A DNA stretch of 64,000 nt. Source: Cyprinodon diabolis. Taxonomy: Eukaryota > Chordata > Actinopteri > Cyprinodontiformes > Cyprinodontidae. Below the pieces are notes generated by a model. That model saw only the letters and a list, made by a program, of their open reading frames with translations, was not told the origin of the DNA and made no database searches. The stretch spans positions 18,710,474 to 18,774,473 of the forward strand of contig CM060065.1 of the NCBI GenBank assembly GCA_030533445.1, written 5' to 3'. The translations under genes and the position numbers were made by a program. Within the stretch, counting starts at the first letter, position 1. Each line of letters begins with the position of its first letter. This document shows positions 22,536-35,500 of the stretch, in pieces.

Positions 22536-25371
22536 ATGGGTAAAGGTTTATTTATCATTCACTTAAATATCAGGAGCCTACCTCACAAAATTGATCTCCT
22601 AAGAGCTTGGCTTTCTTATAACAAACCTGCTGTCATTACTGTTTCTGAAACTTGGTTACAAAATAAAATATGTGATGCTGAAATAAGCCTAGAGGGTTAC
22701 ACCCTATATCGAGCAGATAGAGGCAGTCGTGGTGGAGGTGTTGCTACCTATATATCTTCTACTTTGACCTCAGAGGTTGTTAGTCCAAATGAAAGCCCAT
22801 TGCACTTTGAGTGCCTCTTTGTGAGACTACGTTTTGATCATAAACAACTGATTATTGGAAATATCTACAGGCCTCCTAACTCTCCTTCCGAATCTATTAA
22901 TAATATTCTTGCCACTATTAATTCACTTAATTGTTCTGATGAACTTATTGTTCTGGGTGATTTTAACCGAAACTGGCTCGACAGGTCTTCAGCTAAGGAG
23001 AAGAGTTTATTGGAAAGCCTGCATCTCACTCAGTTAATACAGGAACCCACAAGAGTGGCTGGGAGTTCCAGATCTCTCTTAGACTGGATCTTGGTCACTC
23101 ATCCCAACAGAATAGCTGATTCTGGTATTTTATCAGATTGCTTCAGTGACCACTCGGTTATCTTCTGTGTATGGAAAATAAGATTGCCACGATTGCCATC
23201 TAAAATAATTAGAGTAAGACAACATAAAAACTTTTCTGAAGATTCCTTTATTAATGATTTGCTAAATATCAATTGGTCTAGGTTAGAACTTATTCCTTAT
23301 GTTGAGGATGCTTGGACTTTTTTTCATACTGAGGTACACAATGTGATTGACAAGCATGCACCATGGGTATCGGTGAAAGTCAAGGGTAGGCATCTTCCAT
23401 GGATTGATGGTGACCTGTTGCATCTTTTTAAGGAAAGGGATAAGGCCTGGAAGCGTTACCAATCAACAAAAGCTATGGTTGATGGGATCGAATATAAGAG
23501 ATTACGTAATATCTGTACTGTGAAAACAAGGAATGCAAAGTCAAATTACTATAAGACAGCGTTGTCTAATGACTCCACTAGTCCAAAACAATTTTGGAAA
23601 AAAAATTAACAGCTTATTGAATAAACCTGCTGCGAATTATCCTCTATCGCTTCGTGTAAATGATAAAATTAGTAGTGACCCTGCTACTGTGGCTGATGCA
23701 TTTAACCAACATTTTTCCTCTGTAAGCAAACTATCCCCATCTAATCTATTCCATTCCAATCTTGTAAATTCATCAGTAGCCAATACTACTTTTACACTAA
23801 CTACAATAACTCCTACTGAAGTGCAACAGGCTATCTCTGATACTAAATCTGGTAGTGCTGGTCCTGATGGTCTGGAAATTAAGTTTATTAAGATTGCCTC
23901 TCACATCCTGGCATTTCCACTATGCTATCTATTTAATTTATCCATATCCACATCTAAAGTTCCAGCCATGTGGAAGTATGCTAGAGTAACACCTATACAT
24001 AAAAGTGGTGATCCACTTGACCCAAATAACTATAGACCAATTTCAATTATTAATACTGTGGCAAAAATATTTGAAAAAATTATTTTTAAGCGATTGTTTA
24101 AATACGTCAATGACTTCTCTGTCCTTTCTGAGATGCAATCAGGTTTCAGACCAAACTACTCTACCACTACTGCCCTTACAAAGTTTGTCAATGATGTTAC
24201 ATCCTCTTTAGACAATAACATGCCTACTGGAGCAATATTTATAGATCTCACCAAGGCTTTTGATTTGGTCAATCACTATTTACTTCTTGACAAACTGCAT
24301 GGTATCGGTCTGTGTAAGCAGTCACTTTTTTGGTTTAATTCTTATCTTCATTTAAGACGTCAGTCTGTGGCTTTCAATGGCTGTCTTTCTCAGTACACAG
24401 TTATGGAAAATGGGGTTCCGCAAGGTTCATGCTTAGGCCCTCTGTTGTTCTCTATATTCATAAATGACCTTCCAAAAGTATGCTCAAACTGTAATATCCT
24501 GCTGTATGCTGACGATACAGTTATTTACTCTGCTAAACCTGACATTAGTTTGATTGAGTCTTCATTGCAATCAGACTTTGATGATATTCAGAAGTGGCTT
24601 ACAGCTAATGGGCTCATACTTAATAAGACTAAGTCTTACAGTATGCTTTTTGACAACAGGACAACCCGTTTTAAGCAAGATCATACTCTGTCAATAAGGT
24701 TTCTGGATGATACTCTTATGGAGAATGTGGAAGAATTTAAATATTTGGGCCTACTGCTTGACTCCAATCTTTCCTTCAAGTCACATATTGACTCCGTTGT
24801 CAAGAAAATTAATTTCAATCTTAGACTCTTATATCGCTCTATAAATTGTTTCACTCAACAGATCAGATTACGAATTGTAACACAGCTTTTATTTCCAATC
24901 CTTGATTACGCTGACATTGTGTATATGAATACAACAGAATCACACCTTAAATCTCTAAATGTTGTTTTCAACAGTCTCTGTCGATTTGTGTTGAGATGCC
25001 CATACCTTACCCACCATTGTCACATGTATCAGCAACTTAACCTCTTATCACCTAGGACTAGACGGCAGTTACACTGGTTTCAGTTTATTTATAAATGTTT
25101 TTTCTTTAATTATCCATCCTATTTACAAAACCATTTGAATCCATATAGGTCTACTTATGGACTTAGACATCTTGATCATTTGTTCTTTTCTGTTCCAAGC
25201 ATATCTAAAGAAATAGGAAGACGTGCCTTCAGATATAAAGCCCCTTCTGACTGGAATAGCTTACCCAGATCATTGAGATCAATTTCATCTTTTCCTCACT
25301 TTAAATCATCCTTATTAAGTTTTCTGCTTTCAAGTGACCAGTGCACCTGCTTTCCTGGACGTGGTCCTTAA
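22536..25371 (+). pseudogene. LINE ORF2, endonuclease-reverse transcriptase, one frameshift
   Basis: Starts at ATG 22536 (MGKGLFIIHLNIRSLPHK). The apurinic-type endonuclease shows Asn11 in HLNIRS, Glu38 in VSETWL, then GNIYRPPN, VLGDFN and the SDH block near the end of the domain. The reverse transcriptase follows with GPDGLEIKFIK, NNYRPISI, FIDLTKAFDLVNH, NGVPQGSCLGPLLF and the catalytic YADD (24505-24516), then a C-terminal region ending at 25371. The NIYRPPN and HLNIRSL style is that of L2/CR1-type elements. The frame changes once, at an A8 run (23598-23605). A run one base shorter would keep the frame, so this is a recent mutation or a sequencing or assembly error. No other stop was found. 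Confidence 0.9.
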
Positions 25372-25749
25372 TACAAAACAAAACAAAAAGTTATGTACCT
25401 GCTGCTGTACCTATATTCATCTGTGCGGTTGTGCATATATACATGCTTATTTTTCCTTCTTATCTTTTTTATTTATTTAACTGATTTTCCAATTGTGGGT
25501 TTTCTCCTGAGTTCTTTACTTGTCTTTTATTCTTATTTTATTTCTGCTTAGTGTTCTATATATATAGATACATATATTTTCTATTTGTTTGTTTACCTGC
25601 ATAAATATATTTGTGTAGAGATGTTGGACTGTTTAGCTTGTAGTGATGAAGAGCTTTGGTATGGATGTGTGACTGTGTGTATTGTTTGTCTCTGTTGTTC
25701 TTGGGACCCCCTCGAAAACGAGATGGATCATCTCAAGGGGCTATCCCTA

Positions 25750-25751
<2 letters not shown>

Positions 25752-25780
<29 letters not shown>
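25752..25780 (+). repeat. Poly(A) tail of the LINE
   Basis: Twenty-nine A residues after CCCTAAT, directly before the right target duplication. Confidence 0.95.
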
Positions 25781-25781
<1 letters not shown>

Positions 25782-25782
<1 letters not shown>

Positions 25783-25795
25783 ATAGCTCTTTCTC
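25782..25795. repeat. LINE target site duplication, right copy
   Basis: AATAGCTCTTTCTC, identical to 20980-20993. Confidence 0.9.
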
Positions 25796-26490
25796 CTCCC
25801 CATCCCACTTTGGAAACAAAAAAGTGTATTTTGCGCTAAAGGAATATAGGTATACAATAATAAGATATATGATATTATAAAGGATTTTATTAGTATTATT
25901 ATATTGAATATAATATCTTTTGAAAAATTTAACAAATAAGAACACTAATGGCAACTGTGGTGTGTGCCAACGTAGTGACTGATAATAGGAGCAATAATAA
26001 TAGTAATAATAATAATAAGATAAAAAGAAAATGTAAAAGAAAAATGCTGCAATCACAATACATTCGAGTTTTTCCCTTTGTATGAATAGGAGATATCCAT
26101 ATTTATCGATATGTATGCTGTGTATGGAGTTTCAAGACTTCCAGTTCATTAGGATAGTTTTTCTTGGTGACAGTCAGTTCCACTAGAAGTGAACGGGTGT
26201 GTGTGTGTTACCATGCTTTAATGTGAATAGGTCTCCTAATAAGCAAAGGTAAGGGAAAAGTGGGATGTGGCAGCCCATGATTTGGTATGTTTCTGTAATA
26301 TTTCTCCAAAAGTCCTGAAAAGGGTAAGCAGTGCCAGAATGCACAAATGCATGTGTCTGTGCAGTTTAATACTCGGTGTGAGCAATTTCCAGTTGATAAT
26401 GATTTGCATTGGCATTTGTTGTCATAAAGAATGTATTCTGGCAAATTTGGGCCAGAAGTGATGCCTTGGTTGGTGATAATAGTTTGTATA
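25796..26490. other. No gene recognised
   Basis: AT-rich sequence with an impure (AAT)n stretch near 25990-26025. Confidence 0.5.
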
Positions 26491-26498
26491 GTTTAGAT

Positions 26499-26877
26499 CG
26501 GAGGTCTTCAACAGGGGGTCCACAACCCTCTACAGAGGTACTACATGGCGGTTGCAAAAGTTTTAATTGATTAGACTTTTTTTTATTCCCTCTTGCAATT
26601 TTTTCCACTAATTGAAATGTGTTAACATTAACATGAATTCTACACACTGTAGTAAACAGATAGATGGAGGCAGAAAATGTCTTTCAGTCATCAATGCACA
26701 CATTCAGCGACACATAGGAGCTCTTTCAAGCTTGACACCGTTTCATTCACAACACCTGGCCCATCAACCAGAAATCTGAAATCAGAAATACTTTAATAAT
26801 CCCAGGTCGTTGTACGACACCATCTGTAATAGAGTGACTATAAGACCAGTTTGATATAACAAAATTTCATACAATAA

Positions 26878-26916
<39 letters not shown>

Positions 26917-26982
26917 GGGGTCCCCGCTCCATCTCACCATCAGTTTGGGTGTCCTTGGCCTGAAAAACACTGAAGACCTCTG
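26499..26982. mobile_element. hAT-type MITE, 484 bp
   Basis: Ends CGGAGGTCTTCA and TGAAGACCTCTG are inverted repeats with one mismatch. The exact 8-bp duplication GTTTAGAT flanks it (26491-26498 and 26983-26990), the hallmark of hAT elements. A (TA)n run lies inside at 26882-26912. It has no coding capacity. Confidence 0.85.
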
Positions 26983-27081
26983 GTTTAGATAAAAGTTTTT
27001 GAGAAAGAGATGTTGATAAATGTAGCAGCTGGAAGGAGAAAGTCTAAGTTTATAGTGTTGATTTATATTGCTGATTGTACA

Positions 27082-28049
27082 GTGGGCACTGGTTGGAAAT
27101 GGACGGTTTCCTGCGTGATTCCTGTGTGATTCCTGCGTGAATCACGATGTATTTCCTGAGGCCAGTTTTTTTATTTCAGTTTTTTTTTTAAGAACTGCAA
27201 TGCATCCGGAACACCACCAGGTGGAGCTTGGGACCTCTGCCGTGCTGAGGGTGACGTTTGTGGGCCTGCAGTCAACAGAAAGCAGGTTTATTTGGGATCT
27301 TGGTGTGATATTGTGCTATTTTATTTTGTTTTTGATTAAAATAAAGTTAATGAATTAATTTAACATAGTGACTGCATAATCTTATTTTATGAAAATGGTT
27401 GCGTAGTTATAGATACACCTCCGATCTTATCTGAGATCTGTTTATTTCTATTTATCTGCATCTCTGTTATTTAATGAAAAATAAAATTAATTAAGTTGGA
27501 GCCGGGGATACGGACTGAGGTGCAACCAGAGAAAGGCGACAGAGACAGTGCTGCGGCTGGTGATTTTGAAATTAAAATCATATTCAAAGTTGATTCCTCA
27601 TTAAGATAAGCCAAAGTTATTCAAAAGGGTATGTAAGAAAATATGTTTTCTTTAGTTTTGTAAAATATAAGTGCCGTTGACAGCTTTGAGGATCAAAAGT
27701 CAAGCTAATCTTTAACTGTGTTCATTAAAATCCATCGAGAGTTTCTGTGCTTGGTCTGTAATAAAAAAAAAGCAGCCACCTGTCGCTACCACACCGTTTT
27801 TTATTACATTAGATCATAGGGACTATCATTCTACTGATTCAACATCTTACTCAGCTTACCCTCTACGCTATCAGCTCGCAACACGTGACACGCCTCCCAG
27901 TCTGCTACTTGAGCTATCTAATCCTGACTTGTGGGACGCTGAAATGGAATTAGACTGCCACCTAGTGGCTATAGTAGTCACATGTTTTTCACGCAATTTG
28001 TGAAACACGCGGAGCGTGAGTGAAGTGTCCATTTCCAACCATCACCCAC
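27082..28049. mobile_element. TIR-bounded non-autonomous element, superfamily unknown
   Basis: The 23-bp inverted repeat GTGGG..TGGTTGGAAATGGAC (27082-27104 and 28027-28049) has three mismatches. The interior has a short CCTGCGTGATT tandem repeat next to the left end (27110-27145) and CACGCGGAGCGTGAG near the right end. No target duplication was seen and no transposase is encoded. Confidence 0.5.
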
Positions 28050-29090
28050 CTTATGGATGATGAAACTTATAGATTTTGTAGAAATTGATCACCACTAATG
28101 CCAAACTTCTGGACTTAGAGGGGAAATGGAACCAGGATGTTTATGCTGAAAATATGTTTACTGCGAGTGATCCCTTTATCTACCAAAGTGCTTAGATAAG
28201 GTAGTTGTTTATTGCTGATTAAGTTTGGGTAATGTCAGATTCAAATTATTTTGTGGAATTTCCACCAAGCTGTCAGAGCTGATGATATTGTGGGGTTTTG
28301 GAAAAATAATTGTAAATCTGAAATATGTAAACATTTTCTAGCTGTTTGTTACATGTTTAACCATGTGCTATCTGACTGAGTAGCATGGGTCCATTTGTAA
28401 ACGTTCAGAAATAGATTTGTTAATTGGTAATAATAAAAATTTGGACCCAATCTTTTTAGTTTATTTTATCAATCTGATGAGAGGTGGATAAGTGGGGATC
28501 ATTGAAAGAAGATAAGTACATTTTTGGGAGATTTTAATTGTTTTTGTTCTACCTAAAAGGGATAGTGGGAGGTTCATCCATCGTTGGAAATCCCCATTAA
28601 ATGTTTTGAGTAGTGGATTGAAATTCGGGTTAATCAACTTTGTCAGCCTGGGGAAAGGGTGATACTTAAGTAAGAGATGTGGCTCGTGCAGAAGGGGACG
28701 GCTTTTGTTATTGCAGCTACCATATTTAAAAATATAAGAATTATTTAAATGCTGCAATACCAAAAAATTACTAACATAGTAATTGTCAACAAGCATGATA
28801 ATGAATATTTTTAAGATGTAATTTAAAAAAATAAATAAAGCTGTAGATATATTCACAGATAGGGCATCGGAATGTAATTGTGGTTGGAAAAATACAGCCG
28901 AGTGGTGACGAAAAGAGGGAACATGATCCGCACAGAAGGGACTGTACCAACAGAAGAGAAAACAGAAGATGTTGAAGAGATATTACAGGCTAATGGCAAC
29001 CACAAAGAAAGGACAAGGAAGGCAGCAAAACCGCGGCCAAATACCTGCAATCAATAGGTAAGGTTTTCAGAAGTTAGCTGAATGGGAAAA
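28050..29090. other. No gene recognised
   Basis: Mostly AT-rich. The part from about 28880 to 29045 is richer in purines and may be upstream debris of the adjacent decayed LINE, but I could not align it to a known part. Confidence 0.4.
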
Positions 29091-29099
29091 TCAACTGCT

Positions 29100-29900
29100 A
29101 TACCTTGCCACCCTGCTGGGGTAGTAAGATGACCAAAGGAAGTAATTCAGACCACTGTTAACCATGCAAGGTGGATTCCACCACATATCCAGTATTCATA
29201 GGCCGTACACTATAGCACAAAGACGGAGGTGGAGGCCTACTGGATATCAGAATCGTAACTGAAGATGAAACATTCACGTTCCAAGAATATACCAGGAAGA
29301 TGGCCCAGAGGGATGAAGCCCTTACTAAATGTCTCACATAATGGAAGCTGAAAGAGAACTGAAATAACTATGAGGAAGAAAAAAACCCTGCTATCAATGT
29401 ACCAGGGACAGATAGTTGAGGTAGCTGGTATGACAAAACCCTACCAATAGCTAGAGAGGGCTGAACTTATGGGCAGCAATGAAACACTCATCAAGACAAA
29501 ACAGGAGCAGGCCTTTAGCATCACAGCAATACAGGCCTAGATCTAATACAATAAGCTAGATTCCAGGTGCAGGCTATATAAAGTAAGAAATAAAACTGCT
29601 TCTACAAGGCCCCAGAAAAAAATCCAGCATCTCAAAATGCTAACAATAAAGGAATACATGAAACATGATAACCAAATGTCTGGTGTAGTATACACAAACA
29701 TCTGTGCAGAATACTTGTTGAAAATCCCAGAAGATCTGAAGGTTACCGAGAATAACAGAGCTAAGGACCTGTGGAACTTCCAAATACATACAGTACAGAG
29801 AAAATGGTGATAGCCAACCAATGAGTTATTGTGATCATTGATGGGCAGCAAAGGACAACAGTTGTAAACGATCTGGTCAGTCCTCAGTTTCGCTCAGCAA
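29100..29900 (+). pseudogene. R4/R2-type LINE, decayed C-terminal region
   Basis: With frame changes and stops, the translation follows the C terminus of vertebrate R4-like LINE polyproteins. Readable pieces are YTRKMAQRDEALTKCLT (near 29290), LLSMYQGQIVEVAGMTKPYQ (near 29390), KQEQAFSITAIQA and the CCHC-region remnant RCRLYK (near 29570). Further on are KEYMKHDNQMSGVVYTNICA and ENNRAKDLWNFQIHT (29650-29800), which lie in the endonuclease-type C-terminal domain. It carries many stops. The reverse transcriptase part is not seen. Assigned by recognition of the C-terminal pattern. Confidence 0.7.
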
Positions 29901-29989
29901 AAAACTAGAACAGTACTAGTTTGTGAAGACAACTGTAGTGCCTCAAGTCAATGATAACATAGTGAAGTGACCCCCACAGTCAGGAAGTG

Positions 29990-32580
29990 GCCCAAACAGA
30001 TAACTGGCTGTGTTTGTGAACACTAGATGGTGTAACATTCGACACCTAACTATTAAAAAGATCCTCTGAAGCAAGGACATTGAACTGCTGGCAGTAATTA
30101 TTAAGCTACATTATCTACCCAAGGAATTTACACATCATTACTGTGTATGTTTTGCCCTCTGCTGACGCAGCAACATCCTGCTATGCTCAGCACTCTACCT
30201 CCAGCACCCACAGGCCCCTTACCCCTTTCCCATTGACTAAAAAGACTGTTTAAACCTGGGAACAATCCGCTTTTATTGGAAGTGGGAAGAGCTCACTGAC
30301 CCCTGTCTAACTAGGTCGAACGACTCAGCAAGCAATCAGTGTTAAAATCACCTTTGGATCTGATCAGCATGCTGTGGGAACAAGTTAACCCTCTAATTTA
30401 TGTGGTACAATTGAGCAAAAGGTACAGACTTCAACACATCACTGCAGTCGCATCTGATCTAATAAGCCAAAAGAACTGTTTGCATTCGATAAACATGAAA
30501 CAGCACTGGTAAGAGGCGTTCAGACAATACAGCACACTTACTACATGCTTGCTTCTTTGCATGTTGGTCTCTATTGTTTACTTTCCTGACTTCTGTTGCA
30601 TTGGTGAGATCAACAGGCTAACCCAGGGCGATAGTGTCACCAGATCTATAGCAGCAGATGGACTGAGGCAACACAGCTCAATCTTTTTGCCAATGGGAGG
30701 GGAGCCAAATGCAGACTGTTAGTTGATTGACCAAAAGTACTGTAACTAAACATTTGATCTACTGTATACCAACCCTAAGAGGGCATACAGCTCAACACCT
30801 CTTCCTCCCTGGGGAACTCTGACAGCAATCCCATTCATTTCTAGCGTGTGCACAAACCCTGGTACTGAGAGAACATACTTTAAAACCCACTGTGATGAGA
30901 TGGTCTGAGGAGGCTAAAGGAGCCCTGAGGGACTTCTATAACACTTTGTGGGAAAGTCTCTGTGCTCTTAATCAACAGGACAATAATAGCATGACAGACT
31001 GCATCAGAGACTACATAAACTTCTTTGTGGACGATACTGTGCCCCTTGGGATGATATGTAATTTTTCTAATAACAAGCTATTATAGGGGTCTAGAAGAGC
31101 CTGAAGACCATCTCAGGCCAAAATCATAACTTAAAAACTGTCTGAGACCATGTGGGTTAGGTCATCAGGTATCCTCCAATTCGAAACAGTAGAAGTACGA
31201 GTATTATAAATCCAAAAATCCATGCGCTTCCACATCCTCAGCTGACAACATTGTAAAACACACCATCCTCCATCCCCTATACTCTATCTCCATCTTGTGC
31301 CTTTCAACACCCAAGTGAGAAATTAGCTGCTTATGATCAAGGTGCAAAAGGCCAGATGGCAACAGTTCCAGGCTTCTGAGTTGTTGGGCCAATTAACTGT
31401 GTGGTATATTGTGCCACATGTTCAAGCTAAGCCTGAAGCTTGGAAAAGTAACATATTGTGGTAGACCTCCTGTGTGGTACCTGTGCCCAAGACAAAACAT
31501 TGAAAGGACCACAGGAGCTACAGACTGGTAGCACTGACTTTAAACCTGATAAAGAATCACAAATGGTTGGTCTTACTTAATATGTGCTCCCTAGTGGAGA
31601 CTTCATTGAATTCACTGCAGTTTTCCCACCGGCTTGGCATCAGGTTGGATATTGCCATCATCTTCCTCCTGCACCAAGCTCTGACTCACCTGGAGAATCT
31701 TAGAAGAACAGTGAGGATCACTTTTTTTAATATCTCCATTGCTTTTATTACCATCCCGCTGGGACTTTTAAAGGGCAAACTGGACCAGCATATGTCCCAG
31801 TGGACATTGGACTACCTCACTGACCCACCACAGTATGTGTGGACGCAGGGCTGTGTCTGAGAAAGTTGGTCTGCCGCATGGGGTGTCCCGCAAGGTGCTG
31901 TACTGGCATCTTTCCTCTTTACCCTCTGCACTGCAGATTTCTCCATCAACTTGCCCCTCAGCCATATTCAGAATTTCTCAGAATACTCCACTATTGTTGG
32001 CCTGGATACAGAATGGGACTCAGGATTTTTTGGACTAGTGCTTAAAGAACCACTTCCTGATTAAGGCGGGGAAAACCAAGGAGCTGGTGTTGGACTTTTG
32101 CAGGTGCAGATCCACAGTGAAACATCCAGGTAGGTAATGACAGAGGTAATGATCTCTTATAAGTACCTGGGTATTCACCTAATCAGCAAAATGGATTGGA
32201 TTTATGCACTGATGCTCTCTACAAGAACGGTCAGAGCAGACACTTCATGCTGAGGAGACCTTTTATTCTTTTGTTGCATCAGCCATCTTCTATGGTGTAG
32301 TCTGTTGCTGAGAGGAATCGCTTGGATAAGCTCATCTGGAAGGCTAGCTCTGTGCTTGGATACCCCCTGGACTCCGTGCAGTTGGTGAGAAAGAAAATTA
32401 GTATAATTAAAATAACATCTCTGCTAGATAATGTCTCCCATCCCATGAATGACGCTGGTGATGAATTGGACAGCTCCTTCAGTGGCAGGCTGCTGCATCC
32501 TAAATGCACAAAGAAGCTTTATTGCAGATTCTTCCTCCCAGCAGCTGTAAGATTTTATAACCTTTGCTGCTCCTAACATT
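29990..32580 (+). pseudogene. Rex1/Babar-like LINE, decayed
   Basis: Fragments in the order of a fish Rex1 polyprotein. Endonuclease pieces are CNIRHLTIKKIL and DIELLAVIIKLHYLPKEFTH (30030-30130). A linker piece is MRWSEEAKGALRDF...TDCIRDYINFFVDDTVPL (30892-31055). Reverse transcriptase remnants lie at 31560-32120. The C-terminal block is RLDKLIWKASSVLGYPLDSV...DNVSHPMND...SSFSGRLLHPKC (32320-32510), ending at 32576. Stops and frame changes occur throughout, and the YADD motif is not intact. It follows directly after the R4-like remnant in the same orientation. Confidence 0.75.
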
Positions 32581-32599
32581 TTACAAAGTGATAGATTCA

Positions 32600-35500
32600 A
32601 GATTATTTTTGCAGAGCTCCTTTATCAGTCACTTTAAATAACATGTTGTTCATGTTATGCTTTGAAAATCTTTACTGTTGCTGCTACTTCTATACGTTTA
32701 CTTAGCTTGTTGGTTATTTATCCTTCTTTTAATGACTACACTTGATTTATATTCAAAACATCTTTGTGCTCTTATTGTGAAGTATTTGTAATTCTATTTT
32801 TAACTTTTTCTCACTTTATTCAGTTTTTTTTTACATAAACTTTTAATGTCTGTACATGTGTGACCCTCTTATATTGCCTCTCGCTTTTCTGCAACTAAAT
32901 TTTCCCTTTCTGGGACAACAAAGATACTTTTTTATCTGTTCTATTCTATCTTACCTTATCCTGCACTGCAACAAATCAACCTCACACAGTCTGATTGCAC
33001 TTGTAACACCATCTGAAGTTTTTGCTTTTCCAGTGGACACAGAACAGTGTCATGCTGAACTACTTTGAAAGACGCAGCTTACGTTTATCACAAGGAAAAA
33101 GAGGGGTTTATGTGTTAGGACACAGGGTGTGGTGAGAGGAAAAACGGGAGATCAAAGTGTGGTAGCGGTACATTATGTTGCATACAACATAGTAGTCTAC
33201 CCTCACACTAATATGTGCTCTGAACTTAGGTATGCATACCTCACAAAGCGTATGCTATGCACATTTCTTCGTGGGAGTAATGTGACATGTTTTCCAATTA
33301 CACCCCAGCTTTATAGCTGTGTGGCAGTTTGGTTACATGGAAAATTTTTACCTTTTTCTCTACTTTTGCTGCTATTGATAGGCAGTTAAAAAAGACATAT
33401 AGACTTGGTAACCTACTGTATATCGTTTTCATTTAAACTGTGCCTCCTCTAAGGTAAAGGAATTTTTTTTTGTACTTTTCAATTGCTAATATACAATACA
33501 TATTGTAGCATGGCAATTTTAGAAATGCAGTAATGTGTGCGATAAGCCTTAACAATGATTTGTTATATTGCACTGTTCTGTGGATATGTGGAAAATTACT
33601 ATTCCATAAGATGACTACAGTAAGAAACAATTCCTTTCCAAACGCATAGCAGTTCCTTTCCAACCGCATAGCAGTCAGGCCCAAGATCTTGCCTTCCCAG
33701 ATGTGAAAAGTGTTTCCTCACAAGACCCTTTTTACAGCTGTTTTTGGTCTTTTTTTTTGTAGAATATATAGGTGTTGTATGGCCCACATCTCCTCTGTTT
33801 GACTTGACTCTGGGTTTGTCATAACAAGATGGCCGAAGAGTCTAAAAAATTAGTGAAATGATTTGCATGCAACATAAAACAACTCAGCAATGAAGAACAA
33901 AACTGTTGCTTACTCTGTAGCTTTTGGTCAGGTAAAGGTACCAGAGAGTGTGGGAGGCCATTAAGTGTTATTAAATAATAGACTGATACAGCGAACCTCT
34001 TGTTTTCAAACTGGGCCCACTGGACCCAAATAACCTGCCTCCTGAAACCTATAGTGGACCAGAGGTATAAGGTTAAATACAAAATCACAACTAAAATACA
34101 AATGCCATAATGAGCACATATTATATTATATATATATATAGCAATGAGGATGTCACTACCTCCTTTGTTAGTGATTCAGTTACCTTATCAGCATGTTTTG
34201 GAGTTTTTGATAAGTCTATAAGAATTCAACTAATATTTATTGTATATAGTCAAGACTTTTTAGTATTTTAAAATTATTAGTAGTGGGAAAAAAGTAACTA
34301 GTTATAGTTACGAGTCACTGCAGCCCATTTTTCCACTGAAAGCCCCAGGATTTAAAGTCCCAAGGTTTTCAATCATCATTAGTGAAAATGCACTACAACT
34401 TTGCCCGATCCCAAACCAGTCCCTAACACTAATCCTAAGCACTAACCCTTCGTTTGTGCATTCCTGTGTAAGGTTCGCGACATTAAGGGTCCTCCCAAAC
34501 CATGTGCTGGATGGTGTGAGTGGACCGTTCAGCCCTTAGATGGCAAGCAAATTTGGCAGTATGTGTAAAACCAAACTAATGGCAAACACATACATTGAAA
34601 CGTAATTTCTGCTAGTTTGCTGCATCTTCGTCACATTGAAAGAAAATCACAAATTAGAAAAAAAAAAAATTATCATTTTGACAGAGGAAGGTGCTCTTTA
34701 AAATAGTTTTATTTGATTGTATCCATTTCTTTTTAAGAAAGGGGAAAATGTTTGATTTCATGTCAACTTGCGCAATAGGGCATCCCATCATCATTTATAC
34801 TTCCCCAATCAAGGTGCCCTCTGCAACTGTGAGTGTGACTTCATTGGGAGTTACACTCAATATTTAAGGGGTTGTGCATAGAGAATGGTTTGGGAATGGG
34901 CCCTTCAGTCCAGCAGGTGTAGGGGTTTTTGGGACTCTGATTAAGGAAAAGAAGGGGACACTATTATCTAAAGAAAACCTCTTCCCTTTGCATGTTATCC
35001 TTCTTTACATCTAATAGTCGACCTGTATGATTAATAATTTTATTTATTAAGACTTGAATTGATTATGTTTTGTACAAAATAAAATTACAGCTTCAAAATT
35101 CATGGAAATTAAGAATCAGCAATGCATACGTTGCAACTGATCAATAAGGGAAATGCAGCTGTCATTGGTATAGACATTGGTATAGAGATCCATTAGCTGC
35201 AGCTGAAATATGAGTGAGGGATGTTGAGTGCCATGGTAATTTTGCAATCACATGAAGAAAATACATGATTTTCCTGGAGTGGAGTGTGAAGGTGAAAGAT
35301 GTTGCACCTACGTGAAATTGGAAGCAGACAGAACTCTTACATAAATATGATCCTTAGACAAGTGCCTTTCTCCATTCTGACAGCTTATTTTCTGGGCAGA
35401 CAGATGAGCGATGTTTCAATGGGTGTGACAAAGAGAGCGAAGCCTACTGTGTTTTCTTTTTTTCCTAGATGCTAAGAGCACAAGAGAATTCTTTTTGCAG

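Larger units (their letters stand above)
20994..25781 (+). mobile_element. Full-length LINE, L1-like ORF1 with L2/CR1-like ORF2
   Basis: A 4.79-kb non-LTR retrotransposon with a 14-bp target duplication and a 29-A tail, the marks of target-primed reverse transcription. The 5' end carries CAAGATGGCGGC (21010-21021), matching the YY1-type element at the start of mammalian L1s. ORF1 (21250-22020) is an L1-type RNA-binding protein. ORF2 (22536-25371) is an endonuclease-reverse transcriptase of the L2/CR1 group. The ORFs are separated by 515 bp with a long T run. It is intact end to end and only lightly mutated, so it is probably young. Clade assignment of ORF2 is by motif style only. Confidence 0.9.

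Noticed and set aside
34290..34935. Possible MITE with GGGCCC and CCCATT motifs
   Set aside because: No matching inverted termini or target duplication could be found by eye.
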